Of a stretch of 64,000 bases of DNA, positions 16,813 through 23,800 are shown one piece after another; position 1 is the first letter of the stretch, and every line of letters starts with the position of its first letter. The translations under genes and the position numbers were made by a program. The notes below the pieces were generated by a model. That model saw only the letters and a program-made list of their open reading frames with translations, searched no databases and had not been told where the DNA came from. Source of the stretch: Oscillospiraceae bacterium (lineage in GTDB: Bacteria > Bacillota > Clostridia > Oscillospirales > Oscillospiraceae); the NCBI GenBank assembly GCA_009781515.1, contig WQXY01000011.1:1-64000 (forward strand). The letters run 5' to 3'.

Positions 16813-17138
16813 AGTGTTACTACTTTTGGTGATTTATTTACAATCCTTGAGATGTCAAGCATGTTTGAAATTTTGCCGACTTTAATTTTATCGTTTAGTT
16901 CGTAATAGTTTACACACATACCGCACAGCAATATTTCACAGCCTCGCTCTGCGAGGTTTTTCATATCCTCAAGTGTTTCGGCATTTTCCGCAGCAAGCCT
17001 CACCGCTGTGTTGACGAGCAAAATAGTATTCGGTGTGTCTTTATGCTGCGTCAGTGCATGTATGTAGTTGTTCATTAAATTTTTACCGGGACCGAGCTCG
17101 CTTATTCCAAGCTGCTCTGCGGTGATAAAATATACCAT
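16809..17138 (-). CDS. DsrE-family protein resembling the C-terminal domain of YedF
   Basis: The 109-residue soluble protein matches the DsrE/F-like half of YedF, a protein linked to selenium or sulfur transfer. It has the conserved CGMCVNYYEL segment (YedF has CGTCLNYY) with two cysteines. The N-terminal TusA-like domain of full YedF is absent and no selenium genes are visible nearby. It starts 12 bp after the phoR stop with AAAGGAG before the ATG, so it is probably the last gene of the pst-pho operon. A sulfur or selenium role is family knowledge; the link to phosphate is only positional. Confidence 0.7.
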   Translation of the reverse strand: MVYFITAEQLGISELGPGKNLMNNYIHALTQHKDTPNTILLVNTAVRLAAENAETLEDMKNLAERGCEILLCGMCVNYYELNDKIKVGKISNMLDISRIVNKSPKVVTL

Positions 17139-17150
17139 TGTTTTTCTCCT

Positions 17151-18479
17151 TTAACATTTTAGATAGCATGTGACTGTTGTGCCGTCGCCTTCGTTGCTGA
17201 TTAGTTCAAGAGAGCCTTTATAATATTCCGTTATGTGTTTTACTATTGACAGACCAAGCCCCGTGCCGCCCGTCAGTTTGGAACGGGATTTGTCCACACG
17301 GTAGAACCTTTCAAAAATATGCGGGTGATGCTCCTGCGAAATTCCGATGCCTGTATCTGAAACACTGATTTTGCAAAGACTGTTGTAAACAAGCTGCAAT
17401 TCAACCGTTACTTTGCCGTTATCCGCATTGTATTTAATGCCGTTATCAATCAGATTATAGAGCAGCTCGTCTATCATACGCCTGTTCGCATAAATATTAA
17501 AGCTCTCACCGATGAGGTTAATTTCAACATTCTTTACATTATCCCGCAGCGAGTTTATTACAGCTTCGGCAAGTTCTTTGAGGTTAAACGCGGTGTCTTC
17601 CTTATTTTCTCTGCCCTCATCAAACTCGGAAAGCCGTATTATGTCATCAATTAATGTTAAAAGCCTTCCCGACTGCTCATTTACTTTTCCTGCAAAGTTT
17701 TTTATGTCTTCTTCCTGCACCATGCCTGTTGCAATCATCTCGGAAAGTGCTGTTATTGTCGTCAGTGGCGTCTTTAATTCATGCGATACATTTGCCGAAA
17801 ATTCGCGGCGTTGCATTTCCGCCCTGTGACTTTCCGTGGTGTCTTGGAAAAGTATTACAGCACCTCTCATATTCCCGCCAAAACTGACGGGACTGAAAAA
17901 CACTGAATAAATTTTGCCCGAGCGGTTCATTTGTATTCGTGTGTTTTCGCCGTTCATACAACTTTTTACAGCAGTTTGAAATTCATCCTCACGGCAAATA
18001 TGCAAAATATTTTTTCGCTCCGTATTATCGCCAAGCACCCGCCCTGCCGAATTGTTTGCAGAAAGAACAGTCCCTTTATTGTCAATAAGAACCAATCCCT
18101 CCTGCATATTTCCGGTGATAGTTTCGATTGTATCGGCACGGACTTTGAGCTCCTCGTTTTTCTTAAAGAGCTCTTGCCTCTCACGTGTTATCTTATTTTT
18201 ATAAGGCAGCAGTTCTTCAAAAACTACTGCGCCGTCTTTGTTAAAGCCGATTGCTTCAACTGAGGAAATAATTTCTTGGGTCACTTTACGGGAAATAATT
18301 CCTGCAATAATGATTGATACTACAGCAATAAGAATTATCAGCACAACAAGCACAACAAAATAATTGACAAGCTCGTCGCTTCCTTGACCGTTTCGGATAA
18401 AAAAGTACAAAGCTGTAAAAAGTGCCAAAACGCATGGCACTATTATCCATATGTATCTGTAATTAATCAGTTTTTTCAT
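17151..18479 (-). CDS. phoR: Phosphate-regulon sensor histidine kinase
   Basis: The 442-residue kinase has two N-terminal membrane helices (about residues 10-28 and 37-62) with almost no extracellular loop. A PAS domain follows (NMQEGLVLIDNKGTVLSANNSAG), then HisKA with HELKTPLTTI and an ATP-binding domain ending GTGLGLSIVKHI. The lack of an external sensor domain fits PhoR-type kinases that read Pst activity through PhoU. Its start overlaps the regulator stop by one base (TGATG). It lies in the pstSCAB-phoU-phoB-phoR order, which supports the assignment strongly. Confidence 0.92.
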   Translation of the reverse strand: MKKLINYRYIWIIVPCVLALFTALYFFIRNGQGSDELVNYFVVLVVLIILIAVVSIIIAGIISRKVTQEIISSVEAIGFNKDGAVVFEELLPYKNKITRERQELFKKNEELKVRADTIETITGNMQEGLVLIDNKGTVLSANNSAGRVLGDNTERKNILHICREDEFQTAVKSCMNGENTRIQMNRSGKIYSVFFSPVSFGGNMRGAVILFQDTTESHRAEMQRREFSANVSHELKTPLTTITALSEMIATGMVQEEDIKNFAGKVNEQSGRLLTLIDDIIRLSEFDEGRENKEDTAFNLKELAEAVINSLRDNVKNVEINLIGESFNIYANRRMIDELLYNLIDNGIKYNADNGKVTVELQLVYNSLCKISVSDTGIGISQEHHPHIFERFYRVDKSRSKLTGGTGLGLSIVKHITEYYKGSLELISNEGDGTTVTCYLKC

Positions 18480-19180
18480 CAGTCACCAAATTTATAGCCA
18501 ACATTTCGTACTGTTTTAATAAATTTCCCCGACTTGCCGAGCTTTTGCCGCAGGGTTTTTATATGCACATCAACCGTTCTTGTTTCCCCCTCAAAATCAT
18601 ATCCCCAAACAGCTTCCATAATCTTATCGCGGCTGAGTACAATCCCCGCGTTTATCATAAGATAATGCAGCAGTTCGTATTCCTTAAAGGTCAAGTTGAC
18701 GACGGCATCTTCGGCACGAACTTCACGGCGTTTATGGTCTATTGTTATTGCGTTTGCTTCAATTATTTCGCTTATTTCTTCTGCTCCTCTGCGTAGCACA
18801 GCACTCACCCGCGCAATAAGCTCCATAACACCAAAGGGTTTTGTGATGTAATCATCGGCTCCCATATCAAGGCCTTTAACCTTGTCATACTCGCTGTCCT
18901 TAGCGGTCAGCATAATTATAGGAAGCTTTTTTGTCTTTGACATGCTGCGCAGCTTTTTTAAGATTTCGAGACCGTCGTTTTGCGGCAGCATGATATCCAA
19001 AAGAACGAGCGACGGAAGCCCTGCGCTGATTGCTTTCAGGAATTCCTCGCCCGTCTCATATCCGTTTGCCTGATATCCTGCAGATTTGAGCGCATAAATT
19101 ACAATTTCGCGAATGTTTTCGTCGTCTTCAACGACATAAATACTATGAGCCGATGTCTGCACTGATTTCTTCTCCCACAT
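18479..19180 (-). CDS. phoB: Phosphate-regulon response regulator (PhoB/PhoP type)
   Basis: An OmpR-family regulator of 233 residues: receiver domain (IYVVEDDENIREIV; phospho-Asp in LVLLDIMLPQNDG; Lys in ITKPFG) and a winged helix (LTFKEYELLHYLMIN to VRNVGYKF). It should activate Pho genes when phosphorylated by PhoR. The start is uncertain because the gene overlaps the end of phoU. The ATG at 19180 has only a weak AGG. A GTG at 19162 has GGGAG nine bases upstream and would remove six residues ahead of the receiver fold. Both leave the domain whole. Confidence 0.92.
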   Translation of the reverse strand: MWEKKSVQTSAHSIYVVEDDENIREIVIYALKSAGYQANGYETGEEFLKAISAGLPSLVLLDIMLPQNDGLEILKKLRSMSKTKKLPIIMLTAKDSEYDKVKGLDMGADDYITKPFGVMELIARVSAVLRRGAEEISEIIEANAITIDHKRREVRAEDAVVNLTFKEYELLHYLMINAGIVLSRDKIMEAVWGYDFEGETRTVDVHIKTLRQKLGKSGKFIKTVRNVGYKFGD

Positions 19181-19814
19181 GTCTGCCTGTAATTGAAAAC
19201 ACAACCCATTCCGCTATGTTTGTGGCATGGTCGCCAATACGTTCAAAATACTTTGCCACCATCATATAGTCAATGGCTTGCTCCCCGTTGTCCGGGTTGT
19301 CATGTATCAGTTTTATAACGTCTTCTTTGACCTTATCGAACAGTTCGTCGACAGCGTCATCGTCGTCAATGACTTTTTGTGCAAGCTCAAGGTCACGCTT
19401 AACAAATGCGTCTATACTTTCTGTTACCATTTTTGCGGTGAGCTCTGCCATTTTCGGTATATTTTCGAGGTTTATGATATATTCCTTGCCGATAAGAAAC
19501 TTTGCGATTTCCGATATGTCTGCCGCTTGGTCGCCGATACGCTCCATATCTGTAATCATCTTCAACGCGGCGGAAATGAGTCTTAAATCTCTTGCAACGG
19601 GCTGTTGTTTGAGCAGAAGCCGCAGGCATAATGCTTCGATTTCCTTTTCCATTTGGTCAATGTCTTTGTCGTGTGATATTGCCTTTTTTGCCATTTTTTT
19701 GTTATGGTTGACAATTGCTTCGGTTGCTCTTTTAATGGATTTTTCAATCATTGCACCCATTTCAACCAACATGTCATTAAGCTGTGATAACTGTTCATCA
19801 AACTTACTGCGCAT
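19143..19814 (-). CDS. phoU: Phosphate transport regulator PhoU
   Basis: A 223-residue, all-helical protein with the two PhoU repeats. Each contains a metal-binding E/DxxxD-type helix (DMERIGDQAADISEI and YFERIGDHATNIAEW). PhoU bridges the Pst transporter and the PhoR kinase, keeping the Pho response off when phosphate is plentiful. Its ATG directly follows the TAG of pstB (TAGATG), so translation is coupled. Only one phoU is present although there are two Pst transporters. Confidence 0.96.
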   Translation of the reverse strand: MRSKFDEQLSQLNDMLVEMGAMIEKSIKRATEAIVNHNKKMAKKAISHDKDIDQMEKEIEALCLRLLLKQQPVARDLRLISAALKMITDMERIGDQAADISEIAKFLIGKEYIINLENIPKMAELTAKMVTESIDAFVKRDLELAQKVIDDDDAVDELFDKVKEDVIKLIHDNPDNGEQAIDYMMVAKYFERIGDHATNIAEWVVFSITGRHVGEEISADIGS

Positions 19815-20561
19815 CTAACCGAACCTCCCTGTAATGTAGTCTTCGCAGCGCTTGTCGCGCGGCATTGAAAATATTTGATCTGTGTCGCCAAATTCGATAA
19901 CCTCACCTAAGAGGAAAAATGCTGTTTTGTCGGAGATGCGTGTGGCTTGCTGCATGTTGTGCGTGACGATTATAACCGTGTAATTCTTTTTTAGCTCCAT
20001 GACCAAATCTTCGATTTTTCCTGTCGATATCGGGTCTAAGGCGCTTGTCGGCTCGTCCATTAGCAGCACGTCGGGGGATACTGATAATGCTCTTGCTATG
20101 CACAGTCTTTGCTGCTGACCACCCGACAGTCCGAGTGCGCTTTTTTTCAGTCTGTCTTTGACTTCGTCCCAAATAGCGGCGTCATGCAGTGATTTTTCTA
20201 CAATTTCATCAAGCTCGCGTTTGTTTTTGATGCCGTGGGTTCGAGGTCCGAACGCTATGTTGTCATATACGGACATCGGGAACGGGTTTGGTTTTTGAAA
20301 CACCATTCCGACCCTTTTTCTAAGCAGGTTGACGTCCATGCTGCCATAAACATCTTCGCCGTCGAGCTGAATAAACCCTGTGATTTTGCAGCCTTCTATG
20401 AGGTCGTTCATGCGGTTTAGTGATTTTATCAGTGTCGATTTTCCGCAGCCTGACGGTCCGATAAAAGCGGTGACTTCATTTGCTTTGATGTCCATTGACA
20501 CATTTTGCAGTGCCTGAAAGTCATTATACCATAAATTTACTTCACTTAATACAAATTTCAT
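19815..20561 (-). CDS. pstB: Phosphate ABC transporter ATPase PstB, canonical
   Basis: This 248-residue ATPase has every consensus element: [40 protein letters not shown] and VTHNMQQA, ending DYITGRFG. It should work as the usual homodimer under PstC and PstA of the same operon. It is the intact comparison for the two altered PstB proteins encoded 4-8 kb away. It starts 18 bp after the pstA stop. Confidence 0.96.
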   Translation of the reverse strand: MKFVLSEVNLWYNDFQALQNVSMDIKANEVTAFIGPSGCGKSTLIKSLNRMNDLIEGCKITGFIQLDGEDVYGSMDVNLLRKRVGMVFQKPNPFPMSVYDNIAFGPRTHGIKNKRELDEIVEKSLHDAAIWDEVKDRLKKSALGLSGGQQQRLCIARALSVSPDVLLMDEPTSALDPISTGKIEDLVMELKKNYTVIIVTHNMQQATRISDKTAFFLLGEVIEFGDTDQIFSMPRDKRCEDYITGRFG

Positions 20562-20579
20562 AAAATTTCCTCTGTCTTA

Positions 20580-21440
20580 TTATAGCCTATTCTTAAATTT
20601 TCGTTCGATAAATGATGAGAGCAGGTTTATACTCAGAACAACAACGAGCAGTACAACTGCTGTGGCGTAAGCTTCGTTTCTGTGATGTCCCTCTCCTGCG
20701 AGCTGCAAAACATGCAGTGCCAGTGTTCTGCCTTGCGAAAAGAGGCTCTCCGGTATTTTTATGACACTGCCGATTGTGTAAATAAGTGCGGCGGTTTCGC
20801 CGACAATTCTGCCGACACTGAGTATAATCCCTGCAAAAACACCCGGCATGGCTGACGGCAGTGTCACTCTTATAACTGTACGAAGCCGTCCCGCACCAAG
20901 ACTGAACGAACCCTCACGATAGGCGTCGGGTATTGACTTTAAGCTTTCTTCTGTTGTTCGCATGATTATAGGCAGTATCATAATTGCAAGCGTAAAGCAG
21001 CCTGCAAGAATTGATTTCCCCCAACCAAGCCAGTTTGCAAAGAAAATGTAACCGAACAAACCGAACACTATGGACGGAATACCTGCAAGCGTTTCCGTTG
21101 TCATTCTTATTATTTTTACTACCTTGCTGCCGCGCGAGGCATATTCAACCAAGTATATTGCCGTAAAAATTCCAAACGGTACTGCAATGAGCAGTGTGAT
21201 ACCCACCATATATATGGTTGTAACAAGCGCAGGAAAAAGTGATTGGTTTTGCGTTGTGTACGTCAGTGAAAACAGCGAGGGTCTTATGTGCGGTATGCCT
21301 CTTATTAATATGAAGCCGACGATATAAAGAAGTATTGATACTGTTATTATCACCGATATCCACATTGCAAAAAACCGCACCCAATCAGAGGTTTTTTTGC
21401 GTTTTATTTGTTTTTTTATGTAATCCATTTTTACTACCAT
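20580..21440 (-). CDS. pstA: Phosphate ABC transporter permease PstA
   Basis: The 286-residue membrane protein has six predicted helices and the coupling loop LKSIPDAYREGSFSLGAGRLRTVIR. It pairs with the adjacent PstC. Two start codons are possible (21440 and the in-frame ATG at 21428, MDYIKKQ), and neither has a strong Shine-Dalgarno. It starts 9 bp after the pstC stop, so coupling to pstC is likely. It belongs to the canonical pst-pho operon. Confidence 0.92.
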   Translation of the reverse strand: MVVKMDYIKKQIKRKKTSDWVRFFAMWISVIITVSILLYIVGFILIRGIPHIRPSLFSLTYTTQNQSLFPALVTTIYMVGITLLIAVPFGIFTAIYLVEYASRGSKVVKIIRMTTETLAGIPSIVFGLFGYIFFANWLGWGKSILAGCFTLAIMILPIIMRTTEESLKSIPDAYREGSFSLGAGRLRTVIRVTLPSAMPGVFAGIILSVGRIVGETAALIYTIGSVIKIPESLFSQGRTLALHVLQLAGEGHHRNEAYATAVVLLVVVLSINLLSSFIERKFKNRL

Positions 21441-21449
21441 GCTTTTTTA

Positions 21450-22421
21450 TTACTGCTCTTTTGTGAGCTTTGTATCTGGATTGCCACGCTTCGCTCGCAA
21501 TGACAACAAGCTGCGTTTTTCCTGCTTATCTCTATTCAGGATTGAAAAGAGGGTGTTGATTATGAGGATAAATACAAATAACACAACACCTGTTGCAATG
21601 AGCGCTCCGTTGTGCAGGCTGCCGTATTCGACATATCCCATTTCAATAACAATATTTGTTGTCATTGTGCGGATACCTTTTAGAAACTCCCATGGCAGAC
21701 GCAGAGCAGGCTGATTGCCGGCTACCATCTGAACCGCCATTGTTTCGCCGATAGCACGACCCACACCAAGTACGACTGCCGCCATAACACCGGAGCGTGC
21801 TGAGGGTAACACAACTTTGAATACAGCTCTTTCATGGCTTGCTCCGAGTGCAACAGCTCCTTCGTACAGCTCTTGCGGGACGGCGCGAAGATTTGTTTCA
21901 GCAATTGTTATAACCGTCGGGAGTATCATAATGCCGAGGATAATAGATGCAGCAAGCATTGTGTTGCCGCTCATCATGTCAAACTGCTTGCCGAATGCTT
22001 CAAAAATTGCAGGGACAATTACCACCATGCCAAAAAATCCGTATATAACAGAAGGAACACCTGCCATAAGATTTAAGGCAGGCTTAATAAAACGATATAA
22101 TCCCTTAGGGCACATTCGCGCCATAAAGAGTGCAGAAAAAATACCAATCGGCACTCCGAGAATTATAGCTCCGGCTGTGACATAGATACTGCCGAGTATA
22201 AATGCTAAAATCCCAAAACCGGGGTCGGAGCTGTTTAGCGGAGCCCACCTTGTGCCGCCTAAAAATTCTGATACTCCTACATTGAATATTGCGGGCAGCC
22301 CCTGCGAAAACAGAAAAACGCATATAAGGGCTACCGCAACAATCGAGGCCAATGCGGCGGTAAAAAATACCGCACGCATCAGATTTTCTCTTATTTTAAG
22401 TGCTGCTGACGATTGTTTCAT
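21450..22421 (-). CDS. pstC: Phosphate ABC transporter permease PstC with repeat-derived C-terminal tail
   Basis: Residues up to about 300 form a normal PstC with six membrane helices and the coupling loop LRAVPQELYEGAVALGASHERAV. The last ~25 residues (after LNRDKQEK) are unusual. They read SLRAKRGNPDTK, which is the translation of a palindromic repeat found three more times in intergenic DNA here. The element has therefore inserted at the 3' end and replaced or extended the natural C terminus without blocking translation. The start lies directly after the pstS stop. Confidence 0.9.
   Translation of the reverse strand: MKQSSAALKIRENLMRAVFFTAALASIVAVALICVFLFSQGLPAIFNVGVSEFLGGTRWAPLNSSDPGFGILAFILGSIYVTAGAIILGVPIGIFSALFMARMCPKGLYRFIKPALNLMAGVPSVIYGFFGMVVIVPAIFEAFGKQFDMMSGNTMLAASIILGIMILPTVITIAETNLRAVPQELYEGAVALGASHERAVFKVVLPSARSGVMAAVVLGVGRAIGETMAVQMVAGNQPALRLPWEFLKGIRTMTTNIVIEMGYVEYGSLHNGALIATGVVLFVFILIINTLFSILNRDKQEKRSLLSLRAKRGNPDTKLTKEQ
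21476..21507. repeat. REP-like element within the 3' end of pstC
   Basis: The segment starts CTGGATTGCCACGC and ends CTCGCAATGACAAC. It shares the GGATTGCCACG and GCAATGAC ends with copies at 28056-28099 and 34984-35022 and, in opposite orientation and diverged, 34925-34957. It lies inside coding sequence and encodes the SLRAKRGNP tail. Confidence 0.75.
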
Positions 22422-22422
22422 T

Positions 22423-23361
22423 TTAACTCAGTCCGCTCCACCTTGTAATCTCACCGGTAAAGATATCTTTAACCTGCTCGATTGTCATTTCATTGATTGG
22501 ATTTGCCTTATTGACGATAACCGCTACACCGTCAAGAGCAATTGTAAATGAGTTAAGGTGTTGTTCGGTATCTCTCAGACTACGGCTTGACATACCAATG
22601 TCGATTACTCCTTCGGTTGCTTCGTTGATACCTACGCCACTGCCGCCGCCGGAAATTTCGATTTCAATACCGGGATTAAGGGCTATATAAGCTTCTCTAA
22701 GGCGGTTCATAAAGGGTTCTACCGATGTGGAGCCGCCGACCTTAAGCACACCTGTCAGTCCGCTTGCTGCATAGTCTTTTTGGTCATCTACAGAGCTTGT
22801 CCATGTAGTGCCTATTGTTTCCTGACCTTGCTTTGACAGTGTAAATTCGATGAAGTCTGCGATGAGCTCGTCATCGATTTTGTCATCGTTTACAACCAAA
22901 AGGAACGGACGTTGAAGTGCATAAGAGCCATCTTTGATTGTGTCGTTTGATGGTGTAACACCGTCGATTTTGAGTGCTTTGACCGCTGCGCTGAGCGAAC
23001 CGACGGATACATAGCCGATGCCGTAGTCACTTGTTTCAACGCCTGTGAGAATTTGTGCTGTTTCTCTCATTACGACTGCTTCGATATACATGTCGTCGCC
23101 TACGCCTGTGATATTCACAAATGCGTCGCGGGTGCCACTGCCGTCCTCGCGTGTGTAAACTGCAATAACGCGGTCTGCATCGAAGTTATCTCCACCTGCG
23201 GGCGGGTTGTTATCGCCACCTGCGGGCGGGTTGTTATCGCCACCTGCGGGCGGGTTGTTTGTTGGTGTCGGAGTTGCATTGCCACCGTCACCACCGTCAC
23301 ATGCTGCGACCATTGTCAGGGCGAGCATTAATGCTAATGTTATTGCTAATAGTTTTTTCAT
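22423..23361 (-). CDS. pstS: Phosphate-binding lipoprotein PstS, circularly permuted
   Basis: The 312-residue lipoprotein (signal LALTMVAAC) has a Gly/Pro/Asn linker and then the PstS fold in rotated order. It begins with AVYTREDGSGTRDAF, GYVSVGSLS, VKALKIDGVTPS and SKQGQE, which are the C-terminal half of normal PstS. Only then come VGGSTSVEPF, GGGSGVGI, DIGMSSRSLRDTEQHL and IFTGEITRWSGLS, the N-terminal half, where the protein ends. The cut falls between the TRW(S) and TREDGSGTR strands. The PstS at 14465-15283 has the conventional order. All phosphate-binding loops are kept. The start at 23361 has GGAGGA and the typical MKK signal; upstream ATGs lack both. It heads the pst-pho operon. Confidence 0.92.
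   Translation of the reverse strand: MKKLLAITLALMLALTMVAACDGGDGGNATPTPTNNPPAGGDNNPPAGGDNNPPAGGDNFDADRVIAVYTREDGSGTRDAFVNITGVGDDMYIEAVVMRETAQILTGVETSDYGIGYVSVGSLSAAVKALKIDGVTPSNDTIKDGSYALQRPFLLVVNDDKIDDELIADFIEFTLSKQGQETIGTTWTSSVDDQKDYAASGLTGVLKVGGSTSVEPFMNRLREAYIALNPGIEIEISGGGSGVGINEATEGVIDIGMSSRSLRDTEQHLNSFTIALDGVAVIVNKANPINEMTIEQVKDIFTGEITRWSGLS
23192..23263. repeat. Three tandem 24-bp repeats encoding the PstS linker
   Basis: Units start at 23192, 23216 and 23240, each beginning CCACCTGCGGGCGGG. The third diverges in its last bases. They encode repeats of NNPPAGGD after the lipid-anchored cysteine. Copy number is likely to vary by slippage, changing the tether length of the phosphate receptor. 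Confidence 0.85.
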
Positions 23362-23517
23362 TTTAATTGTTTCCTCCAAAATTTTTGTGTTTACACCGCA
23401 AATACTAAAGGGGGATTGTAAAAATGAAATGTGTGTATGTGTAAAGATTTCGTAAAATAAAAAATGAACTAAATTGAAACATATGACGATATATATGCGT
23501 ATATAAATACAACACCC

Positions 23518-23556
23518 GCCGTCTGCGGACGGCACCCTCTTCGTGCGCGAAGAGGG
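23518..23556. promoter_or_regulatory. Two adjacent perfect hairpins in the pstS upstream region
   Basis: GCCGTC/GACGGC (23518-23523, 23528-23533) and a 9-bp stem CCCTCTTCG/CGAAGAGGG (23535-23543, 23548-23556) stand one base apart. Both have the same four-base loop, TGCG on the plus strand. If the pst-pho operon starts at the Pho-like box beyond them, they lie in its leader. No U-run follows, so they are not ordinary terminators. Confidence 0.5.
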
Positions 23557-23572
23557 CAAGGAGTAACAAAAA

Positions 23573-23604
23573 AGTAAAGTCCTACTTGTAAAATAGTTGT
23601 AAAA
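23573..23604 (-). promoter_or_regulatory. Candidate Pho box upstream of the pst-pho operon
   Basis: On the minus strand TTTTACAA occurs twice with an 11-bp period (23604-23597 and 23593-23586). A weaker CTTTAC follows about 11 bp further on. PhoB/PhoP-type regulators bind direct TTNACA-like repeats spaced by one helical turn, so this is a good candidate site. It is about 210 bp from the pstS ATG, and the exact promoter is not resolved. Confidence 0.5.
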
Positions 23605-23641
23605 TTTTCTTAAGAAAGTCTTAATATAATAAATGTTGTGT

Positions 23642-23647
23642 TATAAT
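23642..23647 (+). promoter_or_regulatory. Candidate -10 box for the sugar-type ABC operon
   Basis: A perfect TATAAT lies about 155 bp upstream of the lipoprotein start at 23801. The -35 region (TCTTAA at 23619-23624) is poor, so an activator may be needed. The Pho-like box overlaps the region just upstream. Confidence 0.35.
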
Positions 23648-23800
23648 GCGTTTTAGTATACAATATCTTGGGTTTTGAGAGCATTAAATTATCGCAGAAA
23701 AAATATGGAACTTTCTCATGCACTTTTACGTCAAAATAAAGTTGTTTTAAATGTGACAATACATATAGAAAAAACGTTATATATAATAAGGGAGATTTTT

